The position numbers and the translations under genes are program-made. This document shows positions 25,537-35,578 of a stretch of 64,000 nt of DNA, in pieces. The stretch comes from Tenacibaculum soleae (GTDB lineage Bacteria; Bacteroidota; Bacteroidia; Flavobacteriales; Flavobacteriaceae): NCBI RefSeq assembly GCF_001693415.1, contig NZ_MAKX01000013.1:239789-303788 (forward strand), written 5' to 3'. Each line of letters starts with the position of its first letter. Within the stretch, counting starts at the first letter, position 1. The notes under the pieces are model-generated. The model ran no database searches, was not told the DNA's origin, and worked only from the letters and a program-made list of their open reading frames with translations.

Positions 25537-25923
25537 ATGAAATTTCACACACGAAAATGGATTAAACCAGAAGATTTAAACCCGAATGGAACCTTATTTG
25601 GAGGGCGTTTGTTACAATGGATTGATGAAGAAGTAGCTTTATATGCAATTATTCAATTAGAGATACCTAAAACAGTAACTAAGTTTATGTCTGAAATTGA
25701 TTTTGTAAGTTCAGCAAAACAAGGAGATATTATTGAAATAGGTATTGAAGTTGTAAAGTTTGGAAATTCATCAATTACTTTAAATTGTGAAGTAAGAAAT
25801 AAAATTACGCATAAAACAATTATAGCTATTGATAAAATTATAATGGTTAGTTTAAATGATAATGGGAGTCCTGTTGCACACGGAAAAACAAAAGTAGAGT
25901 ATGCTAAAGATAGGTTAAAATAA
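25537..25923 (+). CDS. Acyl-CoA thioesterase, YciA-type hotdog fold
   Basis: 128 residues. The hotdog-fold signature is DLNPNGTLFGGRLLQWIDEEVALYA, followed by FVSSAKQGDIIEIGIEVVKFG. Proteins of this kind hydrolyse medium- or long-chain acyl-CoA in the cytosol. A TTG at 25519 was passed over because the ATG at 25537 (MKFHTRKW) matches the usual family start. It lies 64 bases after the VWA protein gene, on the same strand. Confidence 0.9.
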   Translation: MKFHTRKWIKPEDLNPNGTLFGGRLLQWIDEEVALYAIIQLEIPKTVTKFMSEIDFVSSAKQGDIIEIGIEVVKFGNSSITLNCEVRNKITHKTIIAIDKIIMVSLNDNGSPVAHGKTKVEYAKDRLK

Positions 25924-25944
25924 TAAAGCTATTAATTATTTTTC

Positions 25945-25952
25945 TATTTTTG
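25945..25952 (+). promoter_or_regulatory. -7 promoter element of the second peptide/TonB operon
   Basis: TATTTTTG matches TAnnTTTG, 22 bases before the TTG start codon at 25974. Confidence 0.6.
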
Positions 25953-25973
25953 TAGTGCTTTAAATCTATAGGT

Positions 25974-26318
25974 TTGAAAAACATTAGCATCATCATATTA
26001 ACATTGTTGCTGCTTGTACCTCCAGTACAAGCACATACAGATGCTATTATTTTTAATGATGATAATGTACCAAAAGTTCATGTCAATACTATGGATAAAG
26101 CACATTCTGAAAGGCATCATCAAAATGATACCGAAGAAGAGAAAAATACCGAACATCATCATCATTGTATCTCGTTAGGCATTTCAAGCGCTATTATTAT
26201 ATCAGAATTTAAATTTCAATTTGTAAAATATTTTCAAGTAAAAAAGAAAATTCATTTTTATAAAGTTTTAAATGCATCTAATTTTTTAGATGAACTTCTT
26301 CAACCTCCGCAGATTTAA
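25974..26318 (+). CDS. Small exported His-rich protein with C-terminal Pro-Pro (HYC_CC_PP-like)
   Basis: 114 residues. The start must be TTG: a stop lies in frame shortly upstream and no ATG intervenes. A clear signal peptide (MKNISIIILTLLLL to VQA) is cleaved before HTDA. The mature part holds ERHHQNDTEEEKNTEHHHHC, strongly suggesting metal binding, and the protein ends LDELLQPPQI. It precedes a TonB receptor by about 100 bases, mirroring the pair at 18921-18879. The membership in the HYC_CC_PP family is suggested by the His/Cys patch and terminal PP. Confidence 0.75.
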   Translation: MKNISIIILTLLLLVPPVQAHTDAIIFNDDNVPKVHVNTMDKAHSERHHQNDTEEEKNTEHHHHCISLGISSAIIISEFKFQFVKYFQVKKKIHFYKVLNASNFLDELLQPPQI

Positions 26319-26330
26319 TTATTTATAAAA

Positions 26331-26379
26331 TTTCAATTTTTTATTGAAATCAAGGCATCTTTTTTATTTAAAAGATGTC
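26331..26379 (+). other. Two adjacent hairpins between peptide and TonB receptor genes
   Basis: TTTCAAT/ATTGAAA (26331-26349) and GGCATCTTTT/AAAAGATGTC (26354-26379) lie in the 103-base gap. They could attenuate or process the transcript so that the small peptide is made in excess over the receptor. No long T-run follows. Confidence 0.4.
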
Positions 26380-26421
26380 TAATTACACACCTATATTTAT
26401 AATTAATTAAATCATATAAAA

Positions 26422-28575
26422 ATGATAAAAAAAATAGCTTTAACCTTATGTATAGCGTTATTCACTATGAATTTAATCGCACAAAACTCAATTAAGATAC
26501 AAGTAATTTCAGATGAAAAAGACCCGTTACCAGGCGCTTCAATACTTATTAAAAATACAACATTAGGTAGTGAAACAGATTTAAACGGAGTAACAACCAT
26601 AAATAATATTCCAACCGGAAAACAAACATTAATTGTTTCTTTTATTGGTTTTGAAACGGTAACAAAAACAATCCAATTTCCAACGTCAAAAAAACAAATT
26701 ATTATTGAACTTCATGAAGATGAAGAGTCGTTAGAGGAAGTTGTAATTCAGTCGACAAGAAGTAAGCGGAGTATTGCTGAAATACCAACCCGAATAGAGG
26801 TTGTTAGTGCCGAAGAACTTGGCGAAAAAACAATAATGAACTCAGCCAATATTGCCATGGTTTTACGTGAAAGTACTGGAATACAAATGCAACAAACCTC
26901 TGCAAATTCTGCAAATCAATCTATTAGAATACAAGGGTTAGATGGTCGATTTACGCAGCTTTTAAAAGACGGATTTCCTTTATTTGGTGGTTTTTCAAGT
27001 GGATTAAGTGTTATGCAAATTCCGCCTTTAGATTTAAAACAAGTAGAAATTATAAAAGGAAGTTCGTCAACATTATACGGTGGCGGAGCAATTGCAGGCT
27101 TGGTAAATTTAGTATCAAAACAACCTACTGAAAAAAAAGAAATCAGTTTAATGTTTGATCAAACTTCTCGTGGTGGTAGTACTTTAAATGCTTTTTATAG
27201 GCAACGATTTAATAAATTTGGAATAACATTATACGGAGCAACTAATCATCAAAATGCTACGGATGTAAATAATGATCATTTTACAGATATTCCAAAAGTA
27301 AGAAGTATCAGTTTTAATCCTTCATTTTTTTATTATCCAAACGAAACAGAACAGTTGCGCTTAACATTAAATGCATCAATCGAAAAAAGAATAGGAGGAG
27401 ATGTTGATGTTATTAATGATAATATGTCGTCAGATCACAATTTTTATGAAGAAAATAAATCACAACGTTATGCATCGCAAATAACTTATAGTAAAGATAT
27501 TTCTGATAAAAAAACAGTAACACTAAAAAACAGTATAAGTTATTTTAAACGAGCGCTAATCTTACCTACGTATCAATTTAAAGGAAATCAAATAGCTACT
27601 TTTACTGAGGGAACGTATAATGTATACGATAACACTTCTGATTGGGTTTTTGGAGGGAATATTAGTACTGAAAACTTTAAAGAAGATGAAGTAACAAATT
27701 TGAATCGTAGTTACAATCAATTTTCAGTAGGTGGTTTTGCTCAAAACAATTGGAGATTTAATAAAAAAATGACGTTAGAAAGTGGTTTAAGAACCGATTA
27801 TAATAATAATTACGGAACTTTTATACTACCTAGATTATCATTTTATATTAAATTTAATGATACTTTTTCTAGTAGAATAGGTGGTGGGCTAGGTTATAAA
27901 ATACCAACCATTTTTACCGAAGATGCTGAACTACGTTCATATCAAAATGTAATGCCAATAAATGTTACTGATTTTAAAGCTGAAACTTCTATAGGTTTTA
28001 ATGCTGATGTAAATTATAAAACTAAAATATTAAATGATAATGTATCAATATCATTTAATCAATTGGTTTTTTATACACAGTTAAAAAATTCACTTTTATT
28101 AGAAAAAAACGGAGTTAATTACCAATTTAAAAATGCATCAAGTACATTAAATAGTTATGGATTAGAGTCTAATTTAAAATTAAAATACAACGATTTTATA
28201 TTATTTACTAATTATGCCTATAATAATGTAAAGCTAAATAATACCCAAAAAGCATTAACACCAGCACATAGTATTGGTGGTGTTTTAATGTATGAAGTGC
28301 ACGATAAATGGCGAATTGGTTATGAAGCATATTACAAAAGCTCACAATTAAGAAATGATTTAACAACGACACCTAATTATTGGACTATGGGGTTTATGGT
28401 AATGCGTACTTTCGGAAAAATTAGTTTGTATACAAATTTTGAAAATTTTACCGATACCAAGCAACAAAATTATCAATCAATGGTTAATGCGCCACATAAT
28501 AACCCAACCTTTACAGATATTTGGGCGCCAACAGATGGATTTGTTTTTAATGCAGGAGTTTTAGTAAAACTATAA
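26422..28575 (+). CDS. TonB-dependent receptor
   Basis: 717 residues: signal peptide to LIAQ, a carboxypeptidase-like domain (about 25-105, PLPGASILIKNTTLGSETD), a plug (about 120-230, GGGAIAGLVNLVSK) and a beta-barrel ending GVLVKL. It lacks the final aromatic residue often seen. It follows the His-rich exported peptide gene and is probably co-transcribed. By analogy with that partner it may import a metal or metallophore, but the sequence of the barrel does not show the ligand. Confidence 0.88.
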   Translation: MIKKIALTLCIALFTMNLIAQNSIKIQVISDEKDPLPGASILIKNTTLGSETDLNGVTTINNIPTGKQTLIVSFIGFETVTKTIQFPTSKKQIIIELHEDEESLEEVVIQSTRSKRSIAEIPTRIEVVSAEELGEKTIMNSANIAMVLRESTGIQMQQTSANSANQSIRIQGLDGRFTQLLKDGFPLFGGFSSGLSVMQIPPLDLKQVEIIKGSSSTLYGGGAIAGLVNLVSKQPTEKKEISLMFDQTSRGGSTLNAFYRQRFNKFGITLYGATNHQNATDVNNDHFTDIPKVRSISFNPSFFYYPNETEQLRLTLNASIEKRIGGDVDVINDNMSSDHNFYEENKSQRYASQITYSKDISDKKTVTLKNSISYFKRALILPTYQFKGNQIATFTEGTYNVYDNTSDWVFGGNISTENFKEDEVTNLNRSYNQFSVGGFAQNNWRFNKKMTLESGLRTDYNNNYGTFILPRLSFYIKFNDTFSSRIGGGLGYKIPTIFTEDAELRSYQNVMPINVTDFKAETSIGFNADVNYKTKILNDNVSISFNQLVFYTQLKNSLLLEKNGVNYQFKNASSTLNSYGLESNLKLKYNDFILFTNYAYNNVKLNNTQKALTPAHSIGGVLMYEVHDKWRIGYEAYYKSSQLRNDLTTTPNYWTMGFMVMRTFGKISLYTNFENFTDTKQQNYQSMVNAPHNNPTFTDIWAPTDGFVFNAGVLVKL

Positions 28576-28576
28576 A

Positions 28577-28637
28577 AATTAATCACAATCATTTTATAGT
28601 ATAGAATTGAATTATACAAAAGTGATTGTGATTAATT
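28577..28637. terminator. 15-bp perfect inverted repeat after the TonB receptor gene
   Basis: AATTAATCACAATCA (28577-28591) pairs with TGATTGTGATTAATT (28623-28637). An inner pair GTATAG/TTATAC extends the stem. It may end the receptor transcript. Its right arm lies just before the -7 element of the next gene, so an operator role is also possible. Confidence 0.5.
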
Positions 28638-28640
28638 CTG

Positions 28641-28648
28641 TATATTTG
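28641..28648 (+). promoter_or_regulatory. -7 promoter element of the SPFH gene
   Basis: TATATTTG is an exact TAnnTTTG match, with TTG at 28626-28628 near -33. The start codon is at 28669. Confidence 0.6.
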
Positions 28649-28668
28649 AAGTTAGAACAAATAAAAAA

Positions 28669-29502
28669 ATGAACAACAACAAACAATTAGAATTACAGTT
28701 ACCAAAAGGAGGAATTTTATTAGGAATTTTAGCCGTAGTAGCAATTATAACTTTTACAAAAGCAACAGTAACCATAGGGCCTGGAGAAGGAGGAGTTATT
28801 TTTGAAACTTTAGGAGATGGTATTAATACCGATAAAACTTATGGAGAAGGTTTTCATATAGTAGCACCTTGGAATAAAATGATTATAAGAAAAGTACGTC
28901 AACAATCAATTTCTGATGAGATGAATGTACTTTCTGTAAACGGATTAGAGGTAAAAGTAAACGGAACTATTTGGTACGAACCTGAATTTACTAACTTAGG
29001 AATGCTAATTAAAACTAAAGGTGAGGATTATGAACGTGAATTGTTAGATCCAGCAGTTAATGCTGCAGCAAGAAGTGTTGTTGGTCGTTACACACCAGAG
29101 CAATTATACTCTAGTAAAAGAGATGTAATTGAACAAGAAATTTTAGATGAAGTAAAATTGATTTTAAAAGATCAGTTTTTAATTGTTAAAAGAGTTTTAG
29201 TTGAAGATGTTAAGTTACCTACAACTATTAGAACAGCTATTGAAACCAAGTTAAAGCAAGAGCAAGAATCTTTAGAGTATGAATTTAGATTAGCAAAAGC
29301 AAAAAAAGAGGCTGAAAGACAAAAAATTGATGCCGAAGGTAAAGCGGTAGCAAATAAAATTTTAAGTGCATCATTAACTGATAAAATTTTACAAGAAAAA
29401 GGGATTGAAGCAACTTTAAAATTATCGGAATCACCAAATAGTAAAGTGGTATTAATTGGTGCTGGTAAAAGTGGAATGCCTATTATTTTAGGAAATCAAT
29501 AA
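28669..29502 (+). CDS. SPFH/prohibitin-family membrane protein
   Basis: 277 residues. An N-terminal membrane helix (about 16-33) is followed by the SPFH domain (VTIGPGEGGVIFETLGDG to KRVLVEDVKLP). A charged coiled coil with EFRLAKAKKEAERQKIDAEG follows, and then a hydrophobic end (VVLIGAGKSGMPIILGN). This layout is that of bacterial prohibitin-like proteins, which form ring scaffolds in the inner membrane and interact with FtsH-type proteases. It has its own promoter and terminator, so it is a single-gene unit. Confidence 0.9.
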   Translation: MNNNKQLELQLPKGGILLGILAVVAIITFTKATVTIGPGEGGVIFETLGDGINTDKTYGEGFHIVAPWNKMIIRKVRQQSISDEMNVLSVNGLEVKVNGTIWYEPEFTNLGMLIKTKGEDYERELLDPAVNAAARSVVGRYTPEQLYSSKRDVIEQEILDEVKLILKDQFLIVKRVLVEDVKLPTTIRTAIETKLKQEQESLEYEFRLAKAKKEAERQKIDAEGKAVANKILSASLTDKILQEKGIEATLKLSESPNSKVVLIGAGKSGMPIILGNQ

Positions 29503-29521
29503 TATCTTAAAGTACTTAAGT

Positions 29522-29556
29522 AAAAAAGCGAACTCAATTTGAGTTCGCTTTTTTTA
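29522..29556. terminator. Bidirectional intrinsic terminator
   Basis: AAAAAAGCGAACTCA pairs with TGAGTTCGCTTTTTT around a short loop, with an A-run and a T-run at the two ends. It serves the convergent SPFH and DEAD-box helicase genes. Confidence 0.85.
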
Positions 29557-29571
29557 TATCAGATTCTTAAT

Positions 29572-31392
29572 TTAATCTCTTCTACGTTTTCTTCCAAAAC
29601 CTGCAGATGGATTATCTCCGCTTCTTCTTGGTGATGAAGATCTGTTATCATTATTTCTTCTTCTAGAATCGCTTCTATTACCACCATCTCTAGATCCTCT
29701 GTCATTTCCGCCACTTCTTCTTTTTCCGCTAAAGCCACCACCGCCATTTCTACGAGGTTTTCTTCCGCCACCGCCACCGCGGTTAGATTTAGTAATTTCA
29801 ATATTTACAGAACGCCCGCTAAACTCAGGATCATTACTAGCAAAAGCATCTAAAGTTTCTTTTTCAAAGTTTTTATCAATTTCAAAGAAAGAAAAAGTAT
29901 CTAAAATATCAATAGCTCCGATTTCAATTTTATCTGCAATTTTTTGATCGTTTATCAATCCGATTAATGAAGCAGGGTTTAATTTATCCTTTCTACCTAA
30001 GTTGATAAAGAAACGTGTCATATTTTCATCTCTTGATCTTCCTCTTGAGTTATCTCTAGATGATGATAAATCGTTTAAGTCTGCCGATTTATTGTAATAA
30101 GTTAAGAAAGAATTGAACTCTAACGAAACAAATTTTTGCACCAATTCTTCTCTTGTTAACCCTTCAAGTTTTTCATAAATACTTGGTAAAAATTCTTCAA
30201 TTTGCTCATTGTTCACTTCAATATTTTGAACTTTGTCAATTAAATGCATTAATTGATTTTGGCAAATTTCTTTTCCAGTAGGTACTTTTGTTGGAACAAA
30301 TTTCTTTTTAATAATTCGTTCAATAGCACGTAACCTACCTTTTTCTTTGTTATTTACTAATACAGCAGATATACCTTTGCTACCAGCTCTACCGGTTCTA
30401 CCACTACGGTGGTTATAGTTTTCTATCTGATCTGGTAATTTATGGTTGATAACATGCGTTAAATCGTTAACATCAATTCCACGAGCTGCAACATCAGTTG
30501 CCACTAAAATTTGGATTGTCTTTTTACGAAATTTCCCCATAACACTATCTCTTTGTGCTTGAGATAAATCTCCATGTAAAGCATCTGCACTATAACCGTC
30601 TTTAATCAAGTTATTGGCAACTTCTTGTGTTTCTCTTCGTGTTCGACAAAAAATAATTGCGTAAATATCAGTATTTACATCAGCAATTCTTTTTAAGGCT
30701 GGGTAACGAGTTCTTTCAGTTACCAAATAATATTCGTGACTTACGTTATCTGATCCTTGATTTTTTTCTCCTGATGTAATTTCAACAGGATTAGTCATAT
30801 AGTTTCTAGCAATAGCCTCTACTTCTCTAGGAAAAGTTGCCGAAAATAATAAGGTTTGTTTACTTTCAGGAGTTGCATCTAAAACTTTATCAAGCTCATC
30901 TTTAAAGCCCATATTAAGCATTTCATCAGCTTCATCTAAAACTAACCATTTTACATTCCCTAATTTTAATGCTCTACGGTTTATTAAATCTACCGTTCTA
31001 CCTGGAGTACCAACAACAATTTGAGCACCTCTTTTTAGGCCTCTTATTTGTTCTTCAATATTCGAACCTCCATATACAGTTACTACTTTTAAGTCTGGTA
31101 TGTATTTAGAAAATTCTTTAATATTATTTCCAATTTGTACAGCTAGTTCACGGGTAGGAGATAAGATGATTGCTTGTACATTTTTATCAGAACTATCAAT
31201 CTGTTCTATAATAGGTAAACTAAAAGCGGCTGTTTTTCCTGTTCCTGTTTGTGCAAATGCTTTTAAATCTTCAGTTGAAGAAATAATTTGTGGAATTGCT
31301 TTTTCTTGAATTACAGTAGGTTTTTCGTAACCTAAATCTGTTAATGCTTTGTTGATAGGCTCTTTTAAGCCTAAATCTAAAAATGTTGACAT
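29572..31392 (-). CDS. DEAD-box RNA helicase with DbpA-type domain and Gly/Arg-rich tail
   Basis: About 606 residues. All helicase motifs are canonical: Q-motif KPTVIQEKAIP, Walker A AQTGTGKT, PTRELA, TPGR, DEAD, SAT, RGID and HRSGRTGR. A DbpA-like RNA-binding domain (about 455-535, FINLGRKDKLNPASLIGLI) is followed by a disordered Gly/Arg/Ser-rich tail (RGGGGGRKPRRNGGGGF onward) typical of cold-shock helicases that act in ribosome assembly or mRNA decay. The ATG at 31392 (MSTFLDLGL) is chosen over one 10 codons earlier. A leader of about 135 bases includes a hairpin beside the start codon. Confidence 0.93.
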   Translation of the reverse strand: MSTFLDLGLKEPINKALTDLGYEKPTVIQEKAIPQIISSTEDLKAFAQTGTGKTAAFSLPIIEQIDSSDKNVQAIILSPTRELAVQIGNNIKEFSKYIPDLKVVTVYGGSNIEEQIRGLKRGAQIVVGTPGRTVDLINRRALKLGNVKWLVLDEADEMLNMGFKDELDKVLDATPESKQTLLFSATFPREVEAIARNYMTNPVEITSGEKNQGSDNVSHEYYLVTERTRYPALKRIADVNTDIYAIIFCRTRRETQEVANNLIKDGYSADALHGDLSQAQRDSVMGKFRKKTIQILVATDVAARGIDVNDLTHVINHKLPDQIENYNHRSGRTGRAGSKGISAVLVNNKEKGRLRAIERIIKKKFVPTKVPTGKEICQNQLMHLIDKVQNIEVNNEQIEEFLPSIYEKLEGLTREELVQKFVSLEFNSFLTYYNKSADLNDLSSSRDNSRGRSRDENMTRFFINLGRKDKLNPASLIGLINDQKIADKIEIGAIDILDTFSFFEIDKNFEKETLDAFASNDPEFSGRSVNIEITKSNRGGGGGRKPRRNGGGGFSGKRRSGGNDRGSRDGGNRSDSRRRNNDNRSSSPRRSGDNPSAGFGRKRRRD

Positions 31393-31397
31393 ATATA

Positions 31398-31427
31398 CGT
31401 CTGTGTTCTTTTTTAGATTCACAGACG
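31398..31427 (-). promoter_or_regulatory. Leader hairpin next to the helicase start codon
   Basis: CGTCTGTG and CACAGACG pair perfectly across a 14-base loop, ending 5 bases before the ATG at 31392 on the transcript. Placed there it could reduce ribosome access or respond to temperature; this is inference from position. Confidence 0.45.
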
Positions 31428-31531
31428 CCAGTATCTGTAAACCTGATTCTTATTTTGGACAATAGATTATATGGCTAATAATCTGGTAGTTAATAATCTA
31501 AATTTCATTTTATTTCAAAAATAAAATCCCG

Positions 31532-31539
31532 CAAAGGTA
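31532..31539 (-). promoter_or_regulatory. -7 promoter element of the DEAD-box helicase gene
   Basis: TACCTTTG on the minus strand matches TAnnTTTG. It implies a 5' leader of roughly 135 bases before the ATG at 31392, long for this genome. Confidence 0.6.
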
Positions 31540-31565
31540 TGATAAATTAAATAGATTAAAGAATC

Positions 31566-32921
31566 TTATTTGTTTTTTTGAAGATTTCGAACTTCAAAAT
31601 TAATGTTTTTTGAAGATAAACTAGTGTATCCGTTCTTTATAATGCCTTTATTATCAATTAAAACCACTCGTGGAAACTTGCTTGAAGAAAACTCACAAAC
31701 GGAGCTCTTTTTAGGTAAGGTATACTGGTGTTTAATGGCAATGTTTTTGGTATACTCTTTAGAGTTAGAGCATAAGTTGATTACTACAAAAGTAATATCA
31801 GGATTTTTTTTAATCAAGTAATTAATACGAGAAGCAATCCATTCATCTGAAGTATATTCGTAATCTTTAAATAAAAGCACTGCATTTTTACCTTTAGTTA
31901 TGTCTAAAATACACTTTTCTTCGCCTTTTGCATTTATAAGATTAAAAGCGGGTAATTTATCAGTTGTATTTAGTAGTTTAAGATCATTGGCTAAACGTTG
32001 TACATTTTTCTTTTGATCAATATTAGAGTTTAGCTTAAAGAAAGTGAAAAAAGGTTGCGTATTTTCTTTTTGATTTGGATTTTTGAAAAAACGACGAATT
32101 ACAGTATTGTACATTAACCTATTTTTGATACTTTCAGAAGTAATATTAACGTTAATACTTTCTAATAAATCAACTGTAAAATTAGGCGATTTCTTATTTT
32201 TTAAATAGGCGTCGTTATACACTTTATCAATTATGAAACGATAATAAGGGCCAAAGAAAATTAAAGAATCTTTCTTTGAATCTATTTCATTTCTGTAATT
32301 AAAATAAGTATTAGCTAATGTTTGTGGTTTTTCTTTTTTAAAATTATGAAGTGCATATTGTTCTAAGTATGTATATACTGGATATAGAGACGATATATTT
32401 AAAATGTTTATAAAATCATCAGAAACATTTTCATTGTTATTTCTATAGTTTTCAATATTATTTAGTTTGCTGTTTTTTAAAGAATCAATTTTATTTAAAA
32501 AAGCATGTTGTGTAAGCGTATAAAATTGAGCAAAATTCTTTTTATCCTCTTCACTTTGTAAAAAAGATTCAATTAATATGTTATTTCTTGCCGCATTTTT
32601 ACCGCTAAAAACTAAAGACTCGTCAAAATTCCATGTATTTAATCTAAAAAGTAAGCTATCTTTAGGTTCTAAATATACATATTGATGTTCTGGTCCATGC
32701 CCAAAAATATACAATCCTTTTTTTAAATTTTTATAGGTACCTAAAAAACTATTATCTTTTTTTAAATAGATAGTATCATTAAAGTTATAATTATCAGAAA
32801 GAGTAACATAGCTAGCTTTTGGATTGATAATTTTACCACCAAAATAAGTAGGTTTTAGGGGTTTAGAGTCATCACATCCAATCAATAATATTAATAGTAA
32901 GGGTACTAAGTATTTAGTCAT
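31566..32921 (-). CDS. Lipoprotein with thioredoxin-like C-terminus lacking CxxC
   Basis: 451 residues with a lipobox (LLILLIGC). The layout resembles Bacteroidota TlpA/DUF4369-type lipoproteins: an N-terminal beta domain (GGKIINPKASYVTLSDNYN), a long helical middle, and a C-terminal thioredoxin-like fold (NAVLLFKDYEYTSDEW, then FPRVVLIDNKGIIKNGY). At the place of the redox CxxC the sequence reads DYEYTSDEW, so thiol-disulfide activity is not expected. The cis-Pro strand (KFPRVVLID) is kept. Function unknown; probably periplasmic face of the outer membrane. Confidence 0.8.
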   Translation of the reverse strand: MTKYLVPLLLILLIGCDDSKPLKPTYFGGKIINPKASYVTLSDNYNFNDTIYLKKDNSFLGTYKNLKKGLYIFGHGPEHQYVYLEPKDSLLFRLNTWNFDESLVFSGKNAARNNILIESFLQSEEDKKNFAQFYTLTQHAFLNKIDSLKNSKLNNIENYRNNNENVSDDFINILNISSLYPVYTYLEQYALHNFKKEKPQTLANTYFNYRNEIDSKKDSLIFFGPYYRFIIDKVYNDAYLKNKKSPNFTVDLLESINVNITSESIKNRLMYNTVIRRFFKNPNQKENTQPFFTFFKLNSNIDQKKNVQRLANDLKLLNTTDKLPAFNLINAKGEEKCILDITKGKNAVLLFKDYEYTSDEWIASRINYLIKKNPDITFVVINLCSNSKEYTKNIAIKHQYTLPKKSSVCEFSSSKFPRVVLIDNKGIIKNGYTSLSSKNINFEVRNLQKNK

Positions 32922-33072
32922 GCTTTAGTTGTTATCTTTTTAAGATATTACATTCAAAAGTAAACATCTCTAGATAATTTAGTTGTTAATTCGTTGTTAA
33001 AAGAATTATCAAAAGCCAAATGTAAGATGTTAAATAGTTACTCGCAAATTCTTTTTAAGCAACTATATTTTA

Positions 33073-33080
33073 TACTTTTG
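33073..33080 (+). promoter_or_regulatory. -7 promoter element of the ABC-F gene
   Basis: TACTTTTG matches TAnnTTTG, 23 bases before the ATG at 33104. Confidence 0.65.
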
Positions 33081-33103
33081 CACCGAATTTTAAAAAATTA
33101 TAA

Positions 33104-34723
<1,620 letters not shown>

Positions 34724-34744
34724 TATATTTTACTACATATTTAT

Positions 34745-34779
34745 AAAAAGGAAGTACAATAATTGTACTTCCTTTTTTT
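34745..34779 (+). terminator. Intrinsic terminator of the ABC-F gene
   Basis: AAAAAGGAAGTACAAT pairs with ATTGTACTTCCTTTTT and is followed by a T-run. Confidence 0.85.
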
Positions 34780-34792
34780 ATGCTTTTTTTTT

Positions 34793-34887
34793 GAAGCAGT
34801 TTCCCGCTTTTCGCACTCGCTTTTTTTGTTTGAAAAAAACAAAAAAGAGCTCAAACAATTGCTTCAATCGGGGCTAGGCAATGCGTT
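34793..34887. repeat. Dispersed hairpin repeat, copy R2
   Basis: Same outer blocks as R1 (CCCGCTTTTCGCACTCGC and GAGCTCAAACAATTGCTTCA ATCGGGGCTAG), with a different but still self-complementary centre (TTTTTTTGTTT/AAACAAAAAA). It stands at the left edge of the restriction-modification patch; R3 stands at the right edge in inverted orientation. Confidence 0.8.
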
Positions 34888-35012
34888 AACATAAAATAAT
34901 TTTAGTTTTAAAACCTACATAGAAATTTGTTTGTTGAGAGTTTTTTACAAAAAAGGTATCGAAAACTTATTTATCATCAAAAATTCAAATTCTCAATACA
35001 ATTTTAATTCCC

Positions 35013-35045
35013 AGACCTCACAGGTTTTTAAAACCTGTGAGGTCT
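35013..35045. repeat. Palindrome AGACCTCACAGG (first of three)
   Basis: AGACCTCACAGGTTTT pairs with AAAACCTGTGAGGTCT and is followed by ATTTTTTAT, so it could also work as a terminator. Identical copies are at 35356-35388 and 35699-35731, one per 343-bp unit. Confidence 0.85.
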
Positions 35046-35148
35046 ATTTTTTATAGTAAATTAATAGCCATTTAATTTTTACACTTTTATTTTTATAATT
35101 TTAGCTAATAAAATAATACTTTTATCCGTAAAATAAAGAGTGTCTTCT

Positions 35149-35235
35149 ATGAAAAAGATAAATACCCGAACAGCTTTAAATCCTGCATACCGAAAACATA
35201 AACCACTAAGAAAAGAGGTTACTAATTTTATATAA
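35149..35235 (+). pseudogene. Broken 5' end of a restriction-modification gene (copy A)
   Basis: The 28-codon frame MKKINTRTALNPAYRKHKPL...EVTNFI ends at TAA. In a shifted frame it continues ELQNCINAVKLSDTNNESEE HIKHHF before running into the next repeat. The N-terminus resembles that of flavobacterial Eco57I-type (type IIG) restriction-modification proteins, with TALNPAYRKHKP the most telling part; that match is from memory. Nearly identical copies start at 35492 and, cut after eight codons, at 35835. Confidence 0.5.
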
Positions 35236-35491
35236 TAGAATTACAAAATTGTATAAATGCTGTAAAATTAAGCGACACTAATAATGAAAGTGAAGAACAT
35301 ATAAAACATCATTTTATCATCAAAAATTCAAATTCTCAATACAATTTTAATTCCCAGACCTCACAGGTTTTTAAAACCTGTGAGGTCTATTTTTTATAGT
35401 AAATTAATAGCCCTTTAATTTTTACACTTTTATTTTTATAATTTTTGCTAATAAAATAATACTTTTATCAGTAAAATAAAGAGTGCCTTCT

Positions 35492-35578
35492 ATGAAAAAG
35501 ATAAATACCCAAACAGCTTTAAATCCTGCATACCGAAAACATAAACCACTAAGAAAAGAGGTTACTAATTTTATATAA
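35492..35578 (+). pseudogene. Broken 5' end of a restriction-modification gene (copy B)
   Basis: Second copy of the 28-codon frame, differing by Arg7 to Gln (MKKINTQTALN). It has the same stop and the same continuation in the shifted frame. The third copy at 35835-35861 reads only MKKINTRT before a stop where the repeat is interrupted. Confidence 0.5.

Noticed and set aside
29559..29801. An 80-codon minus-strand frame rich in Glu over the end of the DEAD-box helicase gene.
   Set aside because: It is a shifted reading of the Gly/Arg-rich tail codons; the composition is explained by the repeats in the helicase gene.
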